Part shown: piece by piece, positions 10,466 through 22,560 of the stretch
Layout: each line of letters starts with the position of its first letter
How positions within the stretch are numbered: the stretch's first letter is position 1
Assembly: GCF_022376445.1 (NCBI RefSeq)
Contig: NW_025954963.1
Span: 124,001 to 188,000 of the forward strand
From: Fomitopsis serialis
Lineage: Eukaryota; Basidiomycota; Agaricomycetes; Polyporales; Fomitopsidaceae
Direction: 5' to 3'
Length of the DNA: 64,000 nucleotides
Made by a program: the position numbers and the translations under genes
Notes under the pieces: model-generated
Databases searched by the model: none
The model's input: only the letters and a program-made list of their open reading frames with translations
Told to the model about the DNA's origin: nothing

Positions 10466-11895
10466 CACACGAGCGTGGACTGGTTTGCCAGAGCAGTGCG
10501 TCGCACCATAGACCGACGGGAACACACGTCGCATTGTACTTTATCTCCACACACATTCCTTCAGTCCCTTATTGCTGGTACTTTATTGTTCTTTACTGAT
10601 GATGGCTATGAATGTGCTGCAGAGAATGGGCGCTCCGTCGCTTCCATCCGTCCTTTTTCGCCGACTGCATTGGACGGCTAGTGCCGGCTTTCATGAAACA
10701 TGGCAATAGTCTTTGGGTGTTCTCGGAAGAGCCTTTCGGGTCCGCTGCCAGCTTTCTCCGTACATCGCTTCTTGGTGACGAATGCCTTCACCGGCTGGGG
10801 TCTATTCTAGCATTGCAGCGTCATACCTCTGCTGCTAACCGCTGCCTGTATCTTTGTTCAGGTACAAACTCTCTTGCCTCCACCAAGTCAGGGCTTCATA
10901 TATGCATGGGGCTTCCCTGATAAGCATTGCTCTGGCCCTCTGGGGTCTGGGCAACGCAGTGGTGCATGACAGGGTGTTCTTTCATCTCCTCGGTACCGGT
11001 GGAACGCCAGGCTCGCGCCTTTATCACTACGTCACTCTATTCGCTGCGCGCATGCCGTAACTTGTCACTAAAAATGAATTTCACCCAGGGTCGCTCTAAT
11101 ACACTGCCGGACGGGTTCAATATAAATAGCCCTATGACATGGTACACTTGGAAAGAAATGCGTAGGTATATCTGCGGTCAAATGAATGTGGCTTTTTGCG
11201 ACGTGCATACCGGGCTTATAGTGAACCGGGAGTGGACCAGGGCATCGGTGGGGTGGAGCAGGCCGGCCACCAGGGGCGACGTCTCCGGGAGCAGCAGCGC
11301 GCGCGGGACCAGTTGGTGGAACTGGGTATAGGAGGTGGTAGCGATCGTGGGTAGACACGCGTGGCGTGTCGGGTTGGGTGGGACCAGGGCCGCCTGCGCC
11401 AGTGAGGAACGAGCGAGGTCGCAAACGAGCGGGCTCCGAGGGAGACGGGCGTGGCGAGCGCTGCTGCACGGGGGTCTGTCGGAGAGAGGATGGGATTATG
11501 ACGCAAGCGGACGGTCGTCTGTAACGCAGTGCAAGTGTGTAAACGCGAGTAAGGACTGGACAGGCCGTATACGGCCAAACATGTGGGCGTGGAACCGTAC
11601 CAAGGATTTGTAGACAGGCAAAGAGTCCAAGCAGTAACGACGAAGGGTGCGTAGGTAGCGACAAGTCCGCGAGGAACAGAAGGTATCAACCTCAGAACAA
11701 CACGGAAGGGTAATAATGCAGGGTACCGTAGCGGGAAAGGAGTAACGTCAAATGATACATAGCTCGGAGGCGGCGATTTGAATGCGAATAAGTCATGCAA
11801 AAACACCCGACAGCGACAGGCCCAGAGGACATGGAGAGGACAGCCGACGACACAAGGACAGAAAGCGAAGGGGAGGCATAGGCGTCGTTCCAACG
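10466..11895. other. Long intergenic stretch with an isolated TATA-like site
   Basis: About 1.4 kb between the carrier and the membrane-protein gene, which are convergent. The open frames are short and inconsistent. A good TATA-like sequence (CAATATAAATAGCCC) lies at about 11118-11132 on the plus strand without an obvious gene downstream. The part from 11220 to 11480 is GC-rich. No RNA or repeat recognised. Confidence 0.45.
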
Positions 11896-13523
11896 CTAGT
11901 GTTGATGGTCCTGCACCGTTCCTCCTTCGTCGGTGTCGTCGTCGCGTATCGTCGTGGCTGCCGTGGCTGCGTCGTCATCAGTCGTGTCACCGAGCGTCTC
12001 TACACGTACTCCTCTTGAGGAGCCGACGCTTCGGATGTCCCTGCCTTCTTCCGCTAGCTGGCGGCCGAGTAGCACCCCCGGCGGCTCGGTCGCCTGGCTG
12101 TCAGGACTCTCGCCTTCTTCCACCGGTCGCTCCGTGAAATCAGGCTTCCGGAGTTGTGACCGGAACGCGGCCGCGAGGATCGCCGCATCCGCGCCCGAGA
12201 ACAGCCCAGGGTCAGCGCTCGTCCGCGACATGGTTGATGCGCCGTCGTGACCTTCCGTGGGCGATGTAGGCCGGTGTTCGCCCGCCTCCGCAGCGCCTGC
12301 CGCCCCTCCCAAAGCAGCTGACGCGAGCAGTGGAGACTGCGTGTTCGCCGTCGCTGCGTTGGCCATCATGGGTGACGCCGAGTTCATGGACCCACGATGA
12401 GACAACATGCTGTTCCTCCGTTTCATGCGTCGCGACACGAGGAATGCGATGATGCCTGCAGCGACGAGGGCGAGGAAGCCGAGCACGACAATGACAGCGA
12501 TCGCCCAGCCTGGAAACTTGTTTGCATTGAGCGATTGCACGGAGCCCGTCCCGGACGTAGAACTGGCAGTAGGTGCGCCGCCGGAGGTATTTGAGGATGC
12601 ACCAGAACCATTCCCACCACTGACACCAGAAACGGCGGTCGACGTCGCAGTCACGGATCTTGATGCCGATGCCCTCGACGACGCAGCAGATGCTGAGGAT
12701 GCCGAGGCAGCGGAAGCAGACGACATGGAAGCAACGACGTAGTCGGCGTAGGTGGTTTCTGCTCATCGCGGTCAATTTCCAAAATATCACCATGAGAACC
12801 ATCGTTACTCACGGACGGCAGCAAACGTGGATATTGGGAATCGGTAGGCCACATCCGACTGTGTGTTGGGCGTGATCGCAAAATAGTACTGCGAAGTGAT
12901 GTTCTCGCCGCTCCAGCTCGCCGCACTACTCCCTCCCCAGAACGAATCGTTGATACAGGCCCCTACAAAGCCTGCGTTACTGACCGGGTTGTCGTGATTA
13001 ATCCAACTTTGTATCAGCTCTTGTGAGTCCGCATTATACAGAAATATATCGACTTCGTTCGTGTTGGTGAATTGAGGGAGTCTACTGTTCCCTGCGATCG
13101 GATGTCAAAACAGGGGAGCCAAGATTCAGCAAAAGACTTACAGACGAACTCAACGTATTGATGCTGCGCAACGCTGGTATTGTCGGTCGGATAGCAAGAG
13201 AAGACGGCATTGTCGGCATTGTAGCAGTCCTGGATGGCCTGCGCTGTAGGGGAGTTAGTAAGCTCCACACAACCGAGGCCGCTGGGCTAGCGGCAAAAAG
13301 AGCTGCGCAGAGGGCGACAGAACATGGCAATAGACGTACAGACTTGTTCCTGGTCTGCCTCGCCACCACAAGACCCAGCGTCACCGCGGGTGTACCGTTC
13401 GTGTTGGCTCAAAGACTGCGAACGGTGCCCGAGGGACCGCTTGCGCTTCAGAGAGGGAGAACGGTCGAAGGCCGAGGTCTGCGTCGAGGAAAGGTTGGCG
13501 GCCGCGTCAGGGAAGGAGGACAT
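11896..13523 (-). CDS. Ser/Thr-rich single-pass membrane protein
   Basis: Unrecognised beyond its architecture. The N-terminal half is a presumably extracellular domain with several Cys (QAIQDCYNADNAVFSCYPTD, then a stretch with SNAGFVGACINDSFWGG and ITSQYYFAITPNTQSDVAYR). A Ser/Ala/Thr-rich stalk follows, then one transmembrane helix (GWAIAVIVVLGFLALVAAGI), a basic stop-transfer (SRRMKRRNS) and an acidic cytoplasmic tail ending DDDTDEGGTVQDHQH. Introns lie after EFV (about 50 nt), before QTTYADY, and upstream of QAIQDC, where a clear branch site CTTACTAAC precedes CTACAG. The start is uncertain. An ATG at 13523 splices in phase through GTACGT but gives no signal peptide. A hydrophobic signal-like stretch (PCSVALCAALFAASPAAS) exists in another frame without an ATG. 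A cell-surface sensor or WSC/Mid2-like role is possible but unproven. Confidence 0.6.
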
Positions 13524-15998
13524 AGGCCGGCTAGTGGGAGGTCGAGGGGAAGGGGGTCGACCGGTGCAGGGGGTGCGGTTGGTGACACGCGACGGAGGAA
13601 GTAGCTGGAATGTGTGCACGGGCAAAATTGCATTATCCAGGTACAGAGAGGGCCGTGAGGACAATGGCCCTACGCAAGGAACGGTCTGGCTGGCGGGAGG
13701 GGGCAGCGAGAGCGCGACTAGGAGGAGGGATGGATGGACGTCGACATCAGAGGAAAAGACGGGCCTGGGAGTCTTGCTCTCCCATCCCGGCCGGCCCTCG
13801 CCAACCCACGAATTACCTCATCCCCGCCCTCGCCTATCGTCCCGTTTCCACCTCTCCAACGCCTGGCCGCTTCGAGCATCTTATTCGCTCGCCTCCTCGC
13901 CGCCCTCCTCGCCTCCCGTGCGCCCCGCCACCGCCGCCAGTGTCGCCGCCGCCAGCGTGCCCGGCCGCGGTGTCCAGCGCGCTCACACGCGCCCGCTGGG
14001 AGACGCGGGAGACCGCCACATGACTCTTCCCACACTCCATCTTCCCCCGCTCGCCGTCGCCTTCTCGCCTCTTCCCAACCTATGTTTGGTCCGCCGAGCA
14101 TAACGCCGAGGCCCGCACCCGACGCACAATCCCGCTCGTCGCTGCTCGTCGTCCTCAGCACTCTCTACCGGCACAATCGTCCCACCGATGACATCGACTC
14201 TACTGGACCCTTTCTGGCCAGGCCACCGTATTTCACCGTCGAGGCACAGGCACTGCGGTCGAATGTTTTCTCAATACGCATCGGGCGTACACAGCGCGAC
14301 GCTATCCATTAAACCTCTGAGAATCCGGCGGTCCGGATGCTAAAGATCTTCTGAGGCCGCTCATCCGGCCGACTGCTTCTGGTACGGGCGCCGTGGCAGC
14401 GATACTTATTCATGGAACAGCCTTTCGGGGTTTGCGTGTCCATCTTAACTGGGAAATCGCGACCAATCAACGGCATGCCTAGAAAGCTCTCGAAACTTAG
14501 TGCATTCGTCGGTCTCAGTCGTGTCTCGGATACAATCTGACTGTGTCTCCGTGGGCGGCCCAGCGTATCCTGACAGGTATGTCGCGTGGTGCGTAAAATC
14601 TATCGAGCGAAACAACGCTCCCTGCCAGCATGATCAGCGCAGGAATGCAGAGCGTTGACGGTCTGCCGTCTGGCAACGTTCTTGTCGCGCAGGATGCCAT
14701 ATTGACTCCTACCGCCAGCATCGTGGATAGGCCGCCCAGGCCCCTTCGCCCAGTTACGCCCTGATAGATGCCATGTGCTACCAACCGTCGCAGGCTGCGG
14801 CATCCCATCCCCAGTATGCTCACTCAGCGGCTGGACATCCCCATCTGCTTCCGGTGATTCATCTCCGTGTGTGCGGGCTCGAGGCTGTTCCTCCTCCCGG
14901 TATGGTGTGCTTTTCCACGTTCATTTACATTGATCTGGAGGTCGACACGGATGGGATAGCCTAAAACTGCGCCGTTCCGGCCTCCGGAGTGCTTACACAC
15001 AAAATTGGACCCTCGGTGGTGCGCAACATTCACAGGTTGAATGCGGCTCACGGCCGGTGGGTCAATCGATCTGTCTTTCTGTCCGCTTTGGGGTGCGACA
15101 GTAAGCCAGCCAGCCAGTCCCGGTTGTTGCGAACCGTAGACTGTGCCCTGAACTAAGCATCGGCGATGCACTTTGGTCGAGCCTGAGCCTCAGTGCACGT
15201 AGTCTGCCATCTGGAGAAAGTCATGCAGACCACTGGTAGACCCTGAACAGGTCTTGAACTCACAGACCATTGGATTTGCCGCTTTTTCATCGTTGTATAG
15301 GTGGTCTCGTCAGTGGTCAACTCATCGAATTTTCATTGATCGTGGTGTACAACAGGGACCACGGTGTGAAACGCAATGATAAGTCAACCTGGTGCAATGC
15401 GCAGCGTGAGGCCCATGAAGCCATGGATACATGCACGCGCCAGGCTGCCAGGCTTCCGTGCAATGACAAACAGCGGCGATTGCGCTGTGGGTGACAAGGT
15501 CGACGCTCGTGTCAGCGATCAAGGCACGCCGGTGTGTCATAGACCTAGCGAACAGCGGGTTGAACGGAAGACTTATAGCGCGACGCATTGTCTTGTTGCT
15601 ATATGCTACGCGCAGTCGGTCCTGCGATGTGTTGAGATGGAGAAGGCTACAGGAATGCTACAGGGTGACGTTGACGTACCGACCTTTCTCATGCCAGTGA
15701 TGCCCGACATGCAATGTGGTGGAGATATACGTACGTGCGTTACTATAGCCTTTGAGACAGAGCTTCTTTGAGTTGACCGTACATTCCTGAGTAACTTCCA
15801 GTACTGTAGTAATTCAGGCATAATCAATGTGTAGTTGGTGGTTCGCATAGGATCGCACGAGCGCCCGCACCAGAAGACACGAATCACGTGATAAACGCGT
15901 CGCGCTCCGCACGACGCTCCTTGCTGTGCTTACACCGTCCAGCCTTAGCCCATCCTCAGCATATCTGCACTCTCTGACCAATTTGTTCGTCGACTACA
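13524..15998. other. 2.5-kb interval without a supported gene
   Basis: The left part (13530-14320) is GC-rich and pyrimidine-rich on the plus strand around 13780-14060, with overlapping open frames that look compositional. The right part (14320-15950) has mixed composition and many stops in every frame. The last 100 bases are the upstream region of the gene starting at 15999, with CACGTGATAA near 15885. No transposon domain, terminal repeat or RNA seen. Confidence 0.5.
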
Positions 15999-18522
15999 AT
16001 GGCCGATAGAGGCTACTTTGCGCTCCTCAGCCACCTGTACCACCCGGATATTACCCTGACGCTACCCATCGTCCAAGCGTCAATCGCGCACTACCTTTCC
16101 CATCTGCCTCAGCCCCCAACGTCCCTATCTGCATCTATCATCAGCAGCCCTCTGTTCCAGCCATTCTCGTACGCGAAACTCGAGGCTCTGTGCACCGCAC
16201 ACAGGCACGCGGTCCAATCAAAGGTCAAGCTGTTGCAAGAAGACAAGGGCGGTGTCTTCTCCAGGGGTCTGCATCCGAGGCTGAGGGAATGGACGAAGGG
16301 TGTACTGGAGGGGTTCAGGGGCGGACATGCGGTTCTGAAGCTTGTATGCTGTGGTGGGCTGCTGCTTGGTTTGGAAGACTTAGAAGGAGAGCTGCACCTC
16401 GGGAATGGCGGCGAGCGGGGGATGGTGGAGGAGGAGATTGTGCTCGCGCTGGCTGAAGTGCTCGATACGTACTCGTATGTGCCGTACTCGACCGAGTGGG
16501 CGAAGGACTTCAAGTCGGAATCTGAGGATGGAGAAGGTTTGGTCGTGCACTGTGTGAGGGTTTGGTAGCTGAGAGGATCGCTGCACAGAACCTCTCGCGC
16601 TGTCTTTACTGCTGGCATCTCGGTTCGTGCCGCTGATCTCTACTGCGAGGCTAGAGACGCTCCCACTGCCGGTGCGTTATTGACTTCATGGCAATGAAGC
16701 AAACGAACGTGCTCAATTGACCGTAGGTCTTCTCTGACCTCCTCACCTCGACAATCGAATCGGCCTTCCAAGGTGGCAAGTACCTCACTCATGCCTCATC
16801 ATCAAGCCAGGGAGCAAGCCTCGCATTTGATGTACGTATCTCCTTGCCATTTTGTAGAATCCTCGTTCAATGCTGCACAGGCTTCGTCGCCCTTCGCCAC
16901 CACCATTCGAGCCTTGTCTTCGTCGAAGTATATTTTATCTATGGCCACGTTGTCCAAGTTCTCCGCACGTATACTGTCTGTCCTAGCAGAGTCCCGCCCT
17001 TCATATGGGTGGCCGGCTATGGCACAGGCATTGATTAGGCTGCAACGCACCGCCGGTGCGGTAGAAGCCGGCTGGGTGTCCAGTTCATTTGCGTCAGTCT
17101 CCAATGAGGAAGATGTTGGTGAGTCTGTAGTGATCAAATCCAAAGACCTCATCGCCTTAATCACCTTTATAGCGCCGGATTCAAGAGAACTAGTGACCCA
17201 GACGTGGAACCTACTGAAGACACAGCTGTTCACGACTATCATGCTATGTCAGGCCATCCTGTCAACAGTCGTCTTTGTACCTCATCCGGGTACAGAACCT
17301 TCTACGTCGACTTCCTCACCACAATCTCTCGCGACTGCTGTTCTACGTACACTTTCCCACCTATCATTCGTTGTTCACCAGTTCGGCGGCGTCACAGCGT
17401 CTTCCGGGGGCGGATTCCCGGAGCTCAAGAGGGTATTCTACATGGCGCTAGATGTACTTGCTTCTGATCCTGGTGAGAGCGAGCGCTTCGTGGCAGAGCT
17501 ATGTCAACCAAGCTCAGCGAACGGTGAATATGCTCTCGCTCTCCCAATCTTAGCTCTACTAAGCAGTGTCACACAGTTCATGTCCCGGCGTTCGTCAAGA
17601 ACGTCAAGACTGCATACGTTCTGGCATGCATCGAACAACTTACACCCGTCCTCAGCGACGAATGCATCCTCAGGGATGTCTTCTGGTTGTGTCTGCCGTG
17701 CGTCTGTCTTTCCGTATGGGGCGTTGCAGCTTTGATGGAGCGCTGTGACGCAGGCTCTTGTCGGACGTGACACACCGCGAGACCTACGAATCCGCGCACT
17801 CCGTGATGCTTGCCGTCTTCTCGGCGTATGCACAGAAGACGACGCAGCATGCCTCAACGCATGCGGGTGCTGAGTCGTCCAGCTTCATCAGTCAGATCAT
17901 CCCGTTTTATACGGAGTGCCTGCTAGAGGTGAGGACGTCGCAACATTCTGTGACTGTTGATCTGTTGCTCACATCGACGATGCAGAACTCGAGCGATGGA
18001 AAGCTAAACACCGCCCAACTGTGTTTAGCTTATGCCGCGGTAGTGCGCGGTGCGACAGCGTGCGGGGATGGAGAAGTCCTCGCCTGTTTCTGTGTCGATA
18101 AACTCCTGGATGCCCTCCATCAAGTTGGCGATCTGAACGGTCCATCGAACGAACACCTGCATCGCCTCCACTTGACACTCGTCGCCACGGTCTCATCCAT
18201 CTCATCGGCCCTCCTACCGCGGGTACTGGACGAGTGCAAGGCGGTTATTAGTTCCCTATCCGACTCCTCTGCGGCCACTCAACGAAGAGAACTGACGCAA
18301 GCACTGTTCAGAGAGATATCGGAGAATGTGGGGGACGCAGAGAAGGAGTATTGCATGCGGTGGTGGTATGATAATCGCGCCTCGTTCGTAGTGGATGCGG
18401 GAGCGTCTGAAATGTGGTGGAGAGCATTGGAGGTTCAGCGCGACTGTAAAATACGTCGGTACGGCGAAATCGCACTGCATTCTCGGATGAGGCCTGAGGG
18501 TCGACGGTCGTATGGAGACTGA
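15999..18522 (+). CDS. Unrecognised large helical protein
   Basis: The start MADRGYFALLSHLYHPDITL at 15999 follows a typical pyrimidine-rich leader. The exons join in phase through short introns: 52 nt after EDGE, 55 nt after LETLPLP, one after SLAFD, 53 nt after SSAN, one after WLCLP, and one after CLLE. The product is about 720 residues and almost entirely predicted helix with regularly spaced Leu and Ala (for example TAYVLACIEQLTPVLSDECI and LHRLHLTLVATVSSISSALL). This looks like an alpha-solenoid or HEAT-like scaffold. There is no membrane segment, signal peptide or catalytic motif. I considered fungal Pex8, but there is no C-terminal PTS1 (the reading ends GRRSYGD), so I do not assign it. 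The gene is intact as read. Confidence 0.65.
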
Positions 18523-18968
18523 CACAAGGCCCATTACTTACTACCCAATTGCTGGCCCCATCAACGAGAGTGAGCTCGTGGAACACGCCTGGACGCGTCG
18601 GGCACGTCGATACATACATGATGCATAGGCATAAGTACGGTATCAACGCGTCCCTGTGCACGATCGGTAAATTCATTGACACGATCGCGCCGGGGTGAAG
18701 AATGCGGGGTACTTGCCGGGAAGCGCCCCGCAAGGTACACGAAATCATGTGCTCCCGGATACCGTTGACCCCGACGCCATCATGCACACAAGTACTGCAG
18801 CCTGCCCTACCAAGTCTCAAGAACTCAGCTCGCCCTGCTGGGCAGCTTCATCATCGACGGCCTGCCCCGCACCCCCCTTCAAGTAGCATCTAACTCGTGG
18901 ATTGGGTTCATAGACTTCGACCGTAGTCTCCGCCCACCCGTCTACCACACATCCCCGCAGCACGGTTC
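18523..18968. promoter_or_regulatory. Upstream region of the carnitine acetyltransferase long form
   Basis: About 450 bases between two plus-strand genes, serving as 3' flank of the first and putative promoter of the second. The 70 bases before 18969 are C- and T-rich. Nothing else recognised. Confidence 0.45.
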
Positions 18969-21949
18969 ATGTTGCGCAAGTCGGCTACCTCGCTTAGAGT
19001 AACTGCTCGGTCATTCGAGTCATCTGTGAGTACCTCATACCGTGTATTTCGTGATTCTCTGGCAAGTCAGGCATACACACGGGTCCAGCTGCGTGACATC
19101 GCATCCGATTGGTGGCCTCAGCCTGTATACACTGCAGGAATGACTGGGTGTTAGACTGGGCCATACTGTCATTGCTGGCTCGGGCTCGGGGACGTACTAC
19201 ACCGGACAGATATCGACAGACATGCACATTGCACCCTCCCTCAAGGCTGTCTTGTCACGTTCCTGGATGATCAGGTGCACTGGGGGAGTGCGGGGAAAGT
19301 ACAGTAAGTCCGAATCGACCGTGCAGAGCCAGACGGTATACGGGCTTCATTTATCCGTCGGAAGGTGATCGTCCAAACGTCATGGGAGGAGGAGAAGGCC
19401 TGGCGTCGGTCCTCAGATCCAGACGGAAGGCCGAGCTCGGCTCTCCGTGGGGAAGGGACAGCTTAATGACTATGCAGCCGTCAGCTTGCCCGGGCGTACG
19501 CTTTCCTTGACTCTTGCCCGTATTGCAGCCCATGAAGGGTCTCCGTCTCCTCCAAGCGAGCAAGGTGCGCGTCGTGTAACAGCCCGCACGCTTTCACATT
19601 CACTCTCGCTATGAACTATCCTTCATGGTTTGAAAGCAGGCTCTGACACATTGAATACTACAGCAACACCGAACACTGACTGCCATGTCCAAACCTCGCA
19701 ACATCTCATCCTCTGCCCCTCGGCGGAACACGGTGCCTCCTGGGTACAAGGAGGACCCCGGCGCAGGGCCAATGCTCCGCTTCGAGGCATCCCTCCCCCA
19801 TCTCCCCGTCCCACCACTCGCCTCTACCGCCGCCAAGTACCTTGAGTCCGTCCAGCCACATCTCACGGCAGAGCAGCTCTCAAAGACCCAGGCAGCCGTG
19901 AAGGCGTTCATGGACTCGGCGCAGAGCAAGGAACTGCAGGCGCGCCTCGAGGCGAGGGCCCGCGAGCCGGGCATGCGGAGCTGGCTGGCGGACTGGTGGA
20001 ACGAGGCGGCGTACATGGGCTACCGCGACCCGGTGGTGGTGTACGTGAGCTATTTCTACGTGCACGTGGAGGACAAGCATAGGCCGAGCCAGGCGAAGAG
20101 GGCGGCGCACTTGTTGAAGGCGATGCTCCCCTTCCGATACATCGTTGAAAGGTGAGGGCCATGAACGTGTTCGTGACGGGTCACGCTGACCGCTATGTAG
20201 CAAGCAACTGGAACCGGAGAAAGTGAGGGGAGCGCCCCTGGCTATGGAGTCCTACAAGTATCTGTGCGTACTATTCACTCAGAAGCTACGTATTATCCTC
20301 TAACGTGGTCAATCTTAGCTTCCACTCAAGTCGGTACCCTGTCAAGCCGTCCGACAAAGCAGAGAAGTTCGACCCTACGGCCCATAATCACGTTGTCTTC
20401 GTGCGGAAGAACAAATTTTACAAGGTGCCGCTAGCGGACAAGAGCGGCCGCGAACTCACAGCCGCAGAGCTTGAGGCGCAGATCGAGAAGGTTGTTGCTT
20501 TGGCCGGCAGCGAGAAGGCAGCACCGGTCGGCGCTCTCACAAGCGAGAATAGGGATACCTGGGCTGATGTAAGTGCACAACATATCTACCTTCGTTTTGA
20601 ATTCTCATGTGCGGTTCGCTAGGCACGTGCAGCATTGCTTGCCGCGTCGCCATCGAATGCTGCTTCGCTGGAGGAGATCGAGTCTGCGATGGTCGTTGTA
20701 TGCTTAGATGACTTTGCGCCGATTACCCGTGAGGACGCCAGCTGGGCCTGTTGGGTTGGCGACGGTAGGAATCGGTTCTACGACAAGCACCAGTGTATGT
20801 GTCACGGCTTTCTCACTGTTGTACTCTGACGCGCTGGTTCCTATAGTGATTGTCTTCGAGAACGGAAAATCTGGTTTCCTAGGAGAGCACTCGTGTATGG
20901 ATGGCACGCCAACACTTCGCATGAATGAGTTTATGCTTGCCTCGCTTGCTGCTGGCAAGATCGACCTTGGACCTGCACGCACGGCCGAGACGGCGAAGGA
21001 CCTCGAGGCACCGAAGGAACTCGCGTTTGTTCTCGATAGCAACACGAATCGGTATGTCAAGGAGGCTGAGAAGAACTTCGACGACCTCGTGGGCAAGCAC
21101 GATATGCATGTACGTTGCCTATCTTGCCGTATCTCTATAGCTTCATTCGCTGAACCTTTCTCTGCGGCCCAGGTGTTGCATTATGAGGGCTACGGCAAGG
21201 AATATATCAAGAGGTTCAAGGCTTCGCCGGACGCGTGGGCCCAGCTTGTCAAGCAACTCGCCTTCCACAAGATGTACAACAGGCCAGGCGTGTGCTACGA
21301 GAGTGCGCAGACGCGCAAGTACCAGCGCGGGCGCACGGAGGTTATTCGGGCCGCGAGCAACGAGAGCAAGGCGTGGGCGGAAGCCATGCTGAACCCTTCC
21401 GAGTCGGTGGGTGAACACTTCATCCACGGCCTTCTGTGTGCATTCCGCTCATCCCTTAGGGTTTAGGACGAGAAGCGGGCGGCTCTGTTCCGCAAGGCGG
21501 TGGCAAGGCACCTGCAGTATGCAGCGTGGGCGGCGGACGGCCAGGGCGTGGACCGGCATCTGTTCGGGTTGAAAATGATGTTGAAGGAGGGTGAGCCGAC
21601 GCCGCCGATCTATACCGACGAGGCGTTTTCCAAGACGAACCACTGGGAGCTGTCAACGTCGAATCTCTCCTCGCCCTTCTTGGACGGCTGGGGCTATGGC
21701 GAAGGTTAGTCTTTCGGCTCATGGCTGTCGCATGTGGTGCTGATACGCCTGGTAGTCGTACCCGATGGATATGGTCTATCGTACTCCATTGGTGACGAGT
21801 ATATCCGCTGGACGATAACGAGTCTGCAGAGGAGGACGGCGGACCTGAAGCACTACATTGCGGAGGCGGCCACGGAGACCAGGCAGATGATGGAACGAGC
21901 GGCGGCGGCGGAAGCAAGTAAGCAGGGCGATGGAAAGGCGAAGCTGTGA
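18969..21949 (+). CDS. CAT2: Carnitine O-acetyltransferase, apparently dual-targeted (Cat2-like)
   Basis: Transfers acetyl groups between CoA and carnitine, allowing acetyl units to leave peroxisomes and enter mitochondria. The carnitine/choline acyltransferase blocks are clear: PHLPVPPLASTAAKYLESVQ, DPVVVYVSYFYVHVED, DGRNRFYDKHQ, then GEHSCMDGTPTLRMNEFML with the catalytic His, YESAQTRKYQRGRTEVIR and GVDRHLFGLKMMLKEGE. The C-terminus is KAKL, a peroxisomal PTS1-type signal. The body can start at the ATG at 19685 (MSKPRNISSS). Upstream, an exon at 18969-19025 encodes MLRKSATSLRVTARSFESS, a good mitochondrial presequence. It ends at GTGAGT and joins in phase 0 to an acceptor at 19663, reading QHRTLTAMSKPR. 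About 7 further short introns were followed. The body spans roughly 640 residues. Enzyme identity is certain; the leader exon is inference. Confidence 0.9.
19026..19663 (+). other. Unusually long first intron, possible second promoter
   Basis: This is 638 bases from GTGAGT after the leader exon to ACTACAG before codon CAA, about ten times the usual intron here. It could hold the promoter of a short transcript starting translation at 19685. No other exon is evident inside it. Confidence 0.45.
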
Positions 21950-22560
21950 TGTTGGTCCGTTGAATGTAAGGAGCTTGTCGGCACGGTTTTCATTTGAAGT
22001 TATGATACCACTTTGCTCGAGCCAGATCAATGATGTGTCTGTACGTGTGATTGACCCGATTGTCAAGCACTCGCTGGGACGTTGCAAGCCACTGGCATCT
22101 GCTGCGAGGACGCGAGTGTTTGGTACCCGCGTTTTGTGTTGAGTGGTGCCACAGCACAAATGCCAGAAGTTGTACATGATGACTTCAGGGCGAACGCTTC
22201 AAGTTCGACGGAGCATCCATACGCGCCCATGTACATAGCACTGCGACCGCGGTCCGCCTTGGGTCCGCCGGTACTTAGCTCAATATCAATCTTGACGCTC
22301 ACGTTCCGTATGGCGCTCATCATTCATGCAACCTGTACATGTACAACCGACTAAGTAGCCCCTTCCGGTCTTCCACCGCATGAGCGCACCCACCCCAGCT
22401 CGGTGTACTCTCTCCAGCTGCCCACTCCCTGTGGACGAAGCCCTGTCGGCGTTAAGCTGAACCAGTTGGTACCACTAGCTCATCGTCATTGTCCCGCGCG
22501 CCAGCCGTGTAACGCCGCACCGCGCTCGGACACCCCAGAGAACCGCGTCACAGTCTGGAA
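21950..22560. other. Intergenic between CAT2 and the F-box gene
   Basis: About 610 bases between two genes on the same strand. No open frame of interest, repeat or RNA recognised. Confidence 0.55.

Noticed and set aside
11068..11893. Two overlapping minus-strand frames of 198 and 225 codons
   Set aside because: Pro/Ser/Arg-rich without domain, lying beyond the clear end of the membrane-protein gene; probably compositional.
13610..14312. Overlapping plus-strand frames up to 192 codons
   Set aside because: Pyrimidine-rich, Pro/Ser/Arg-rich in every frame, no splice-consistent gene or domain.
14320..15950. Possible degenerate transposon in a gene-free interval
   Set aside because: No reverse transcriptase, transposase or integrase motif, and no terminal repeats found by eye.
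15999..18522. Assignment as peroxin Pex8
   Set aside because: No C-terminal SKL/AKL-type signal and no specific motif; similarity in overall helical character is not enough.
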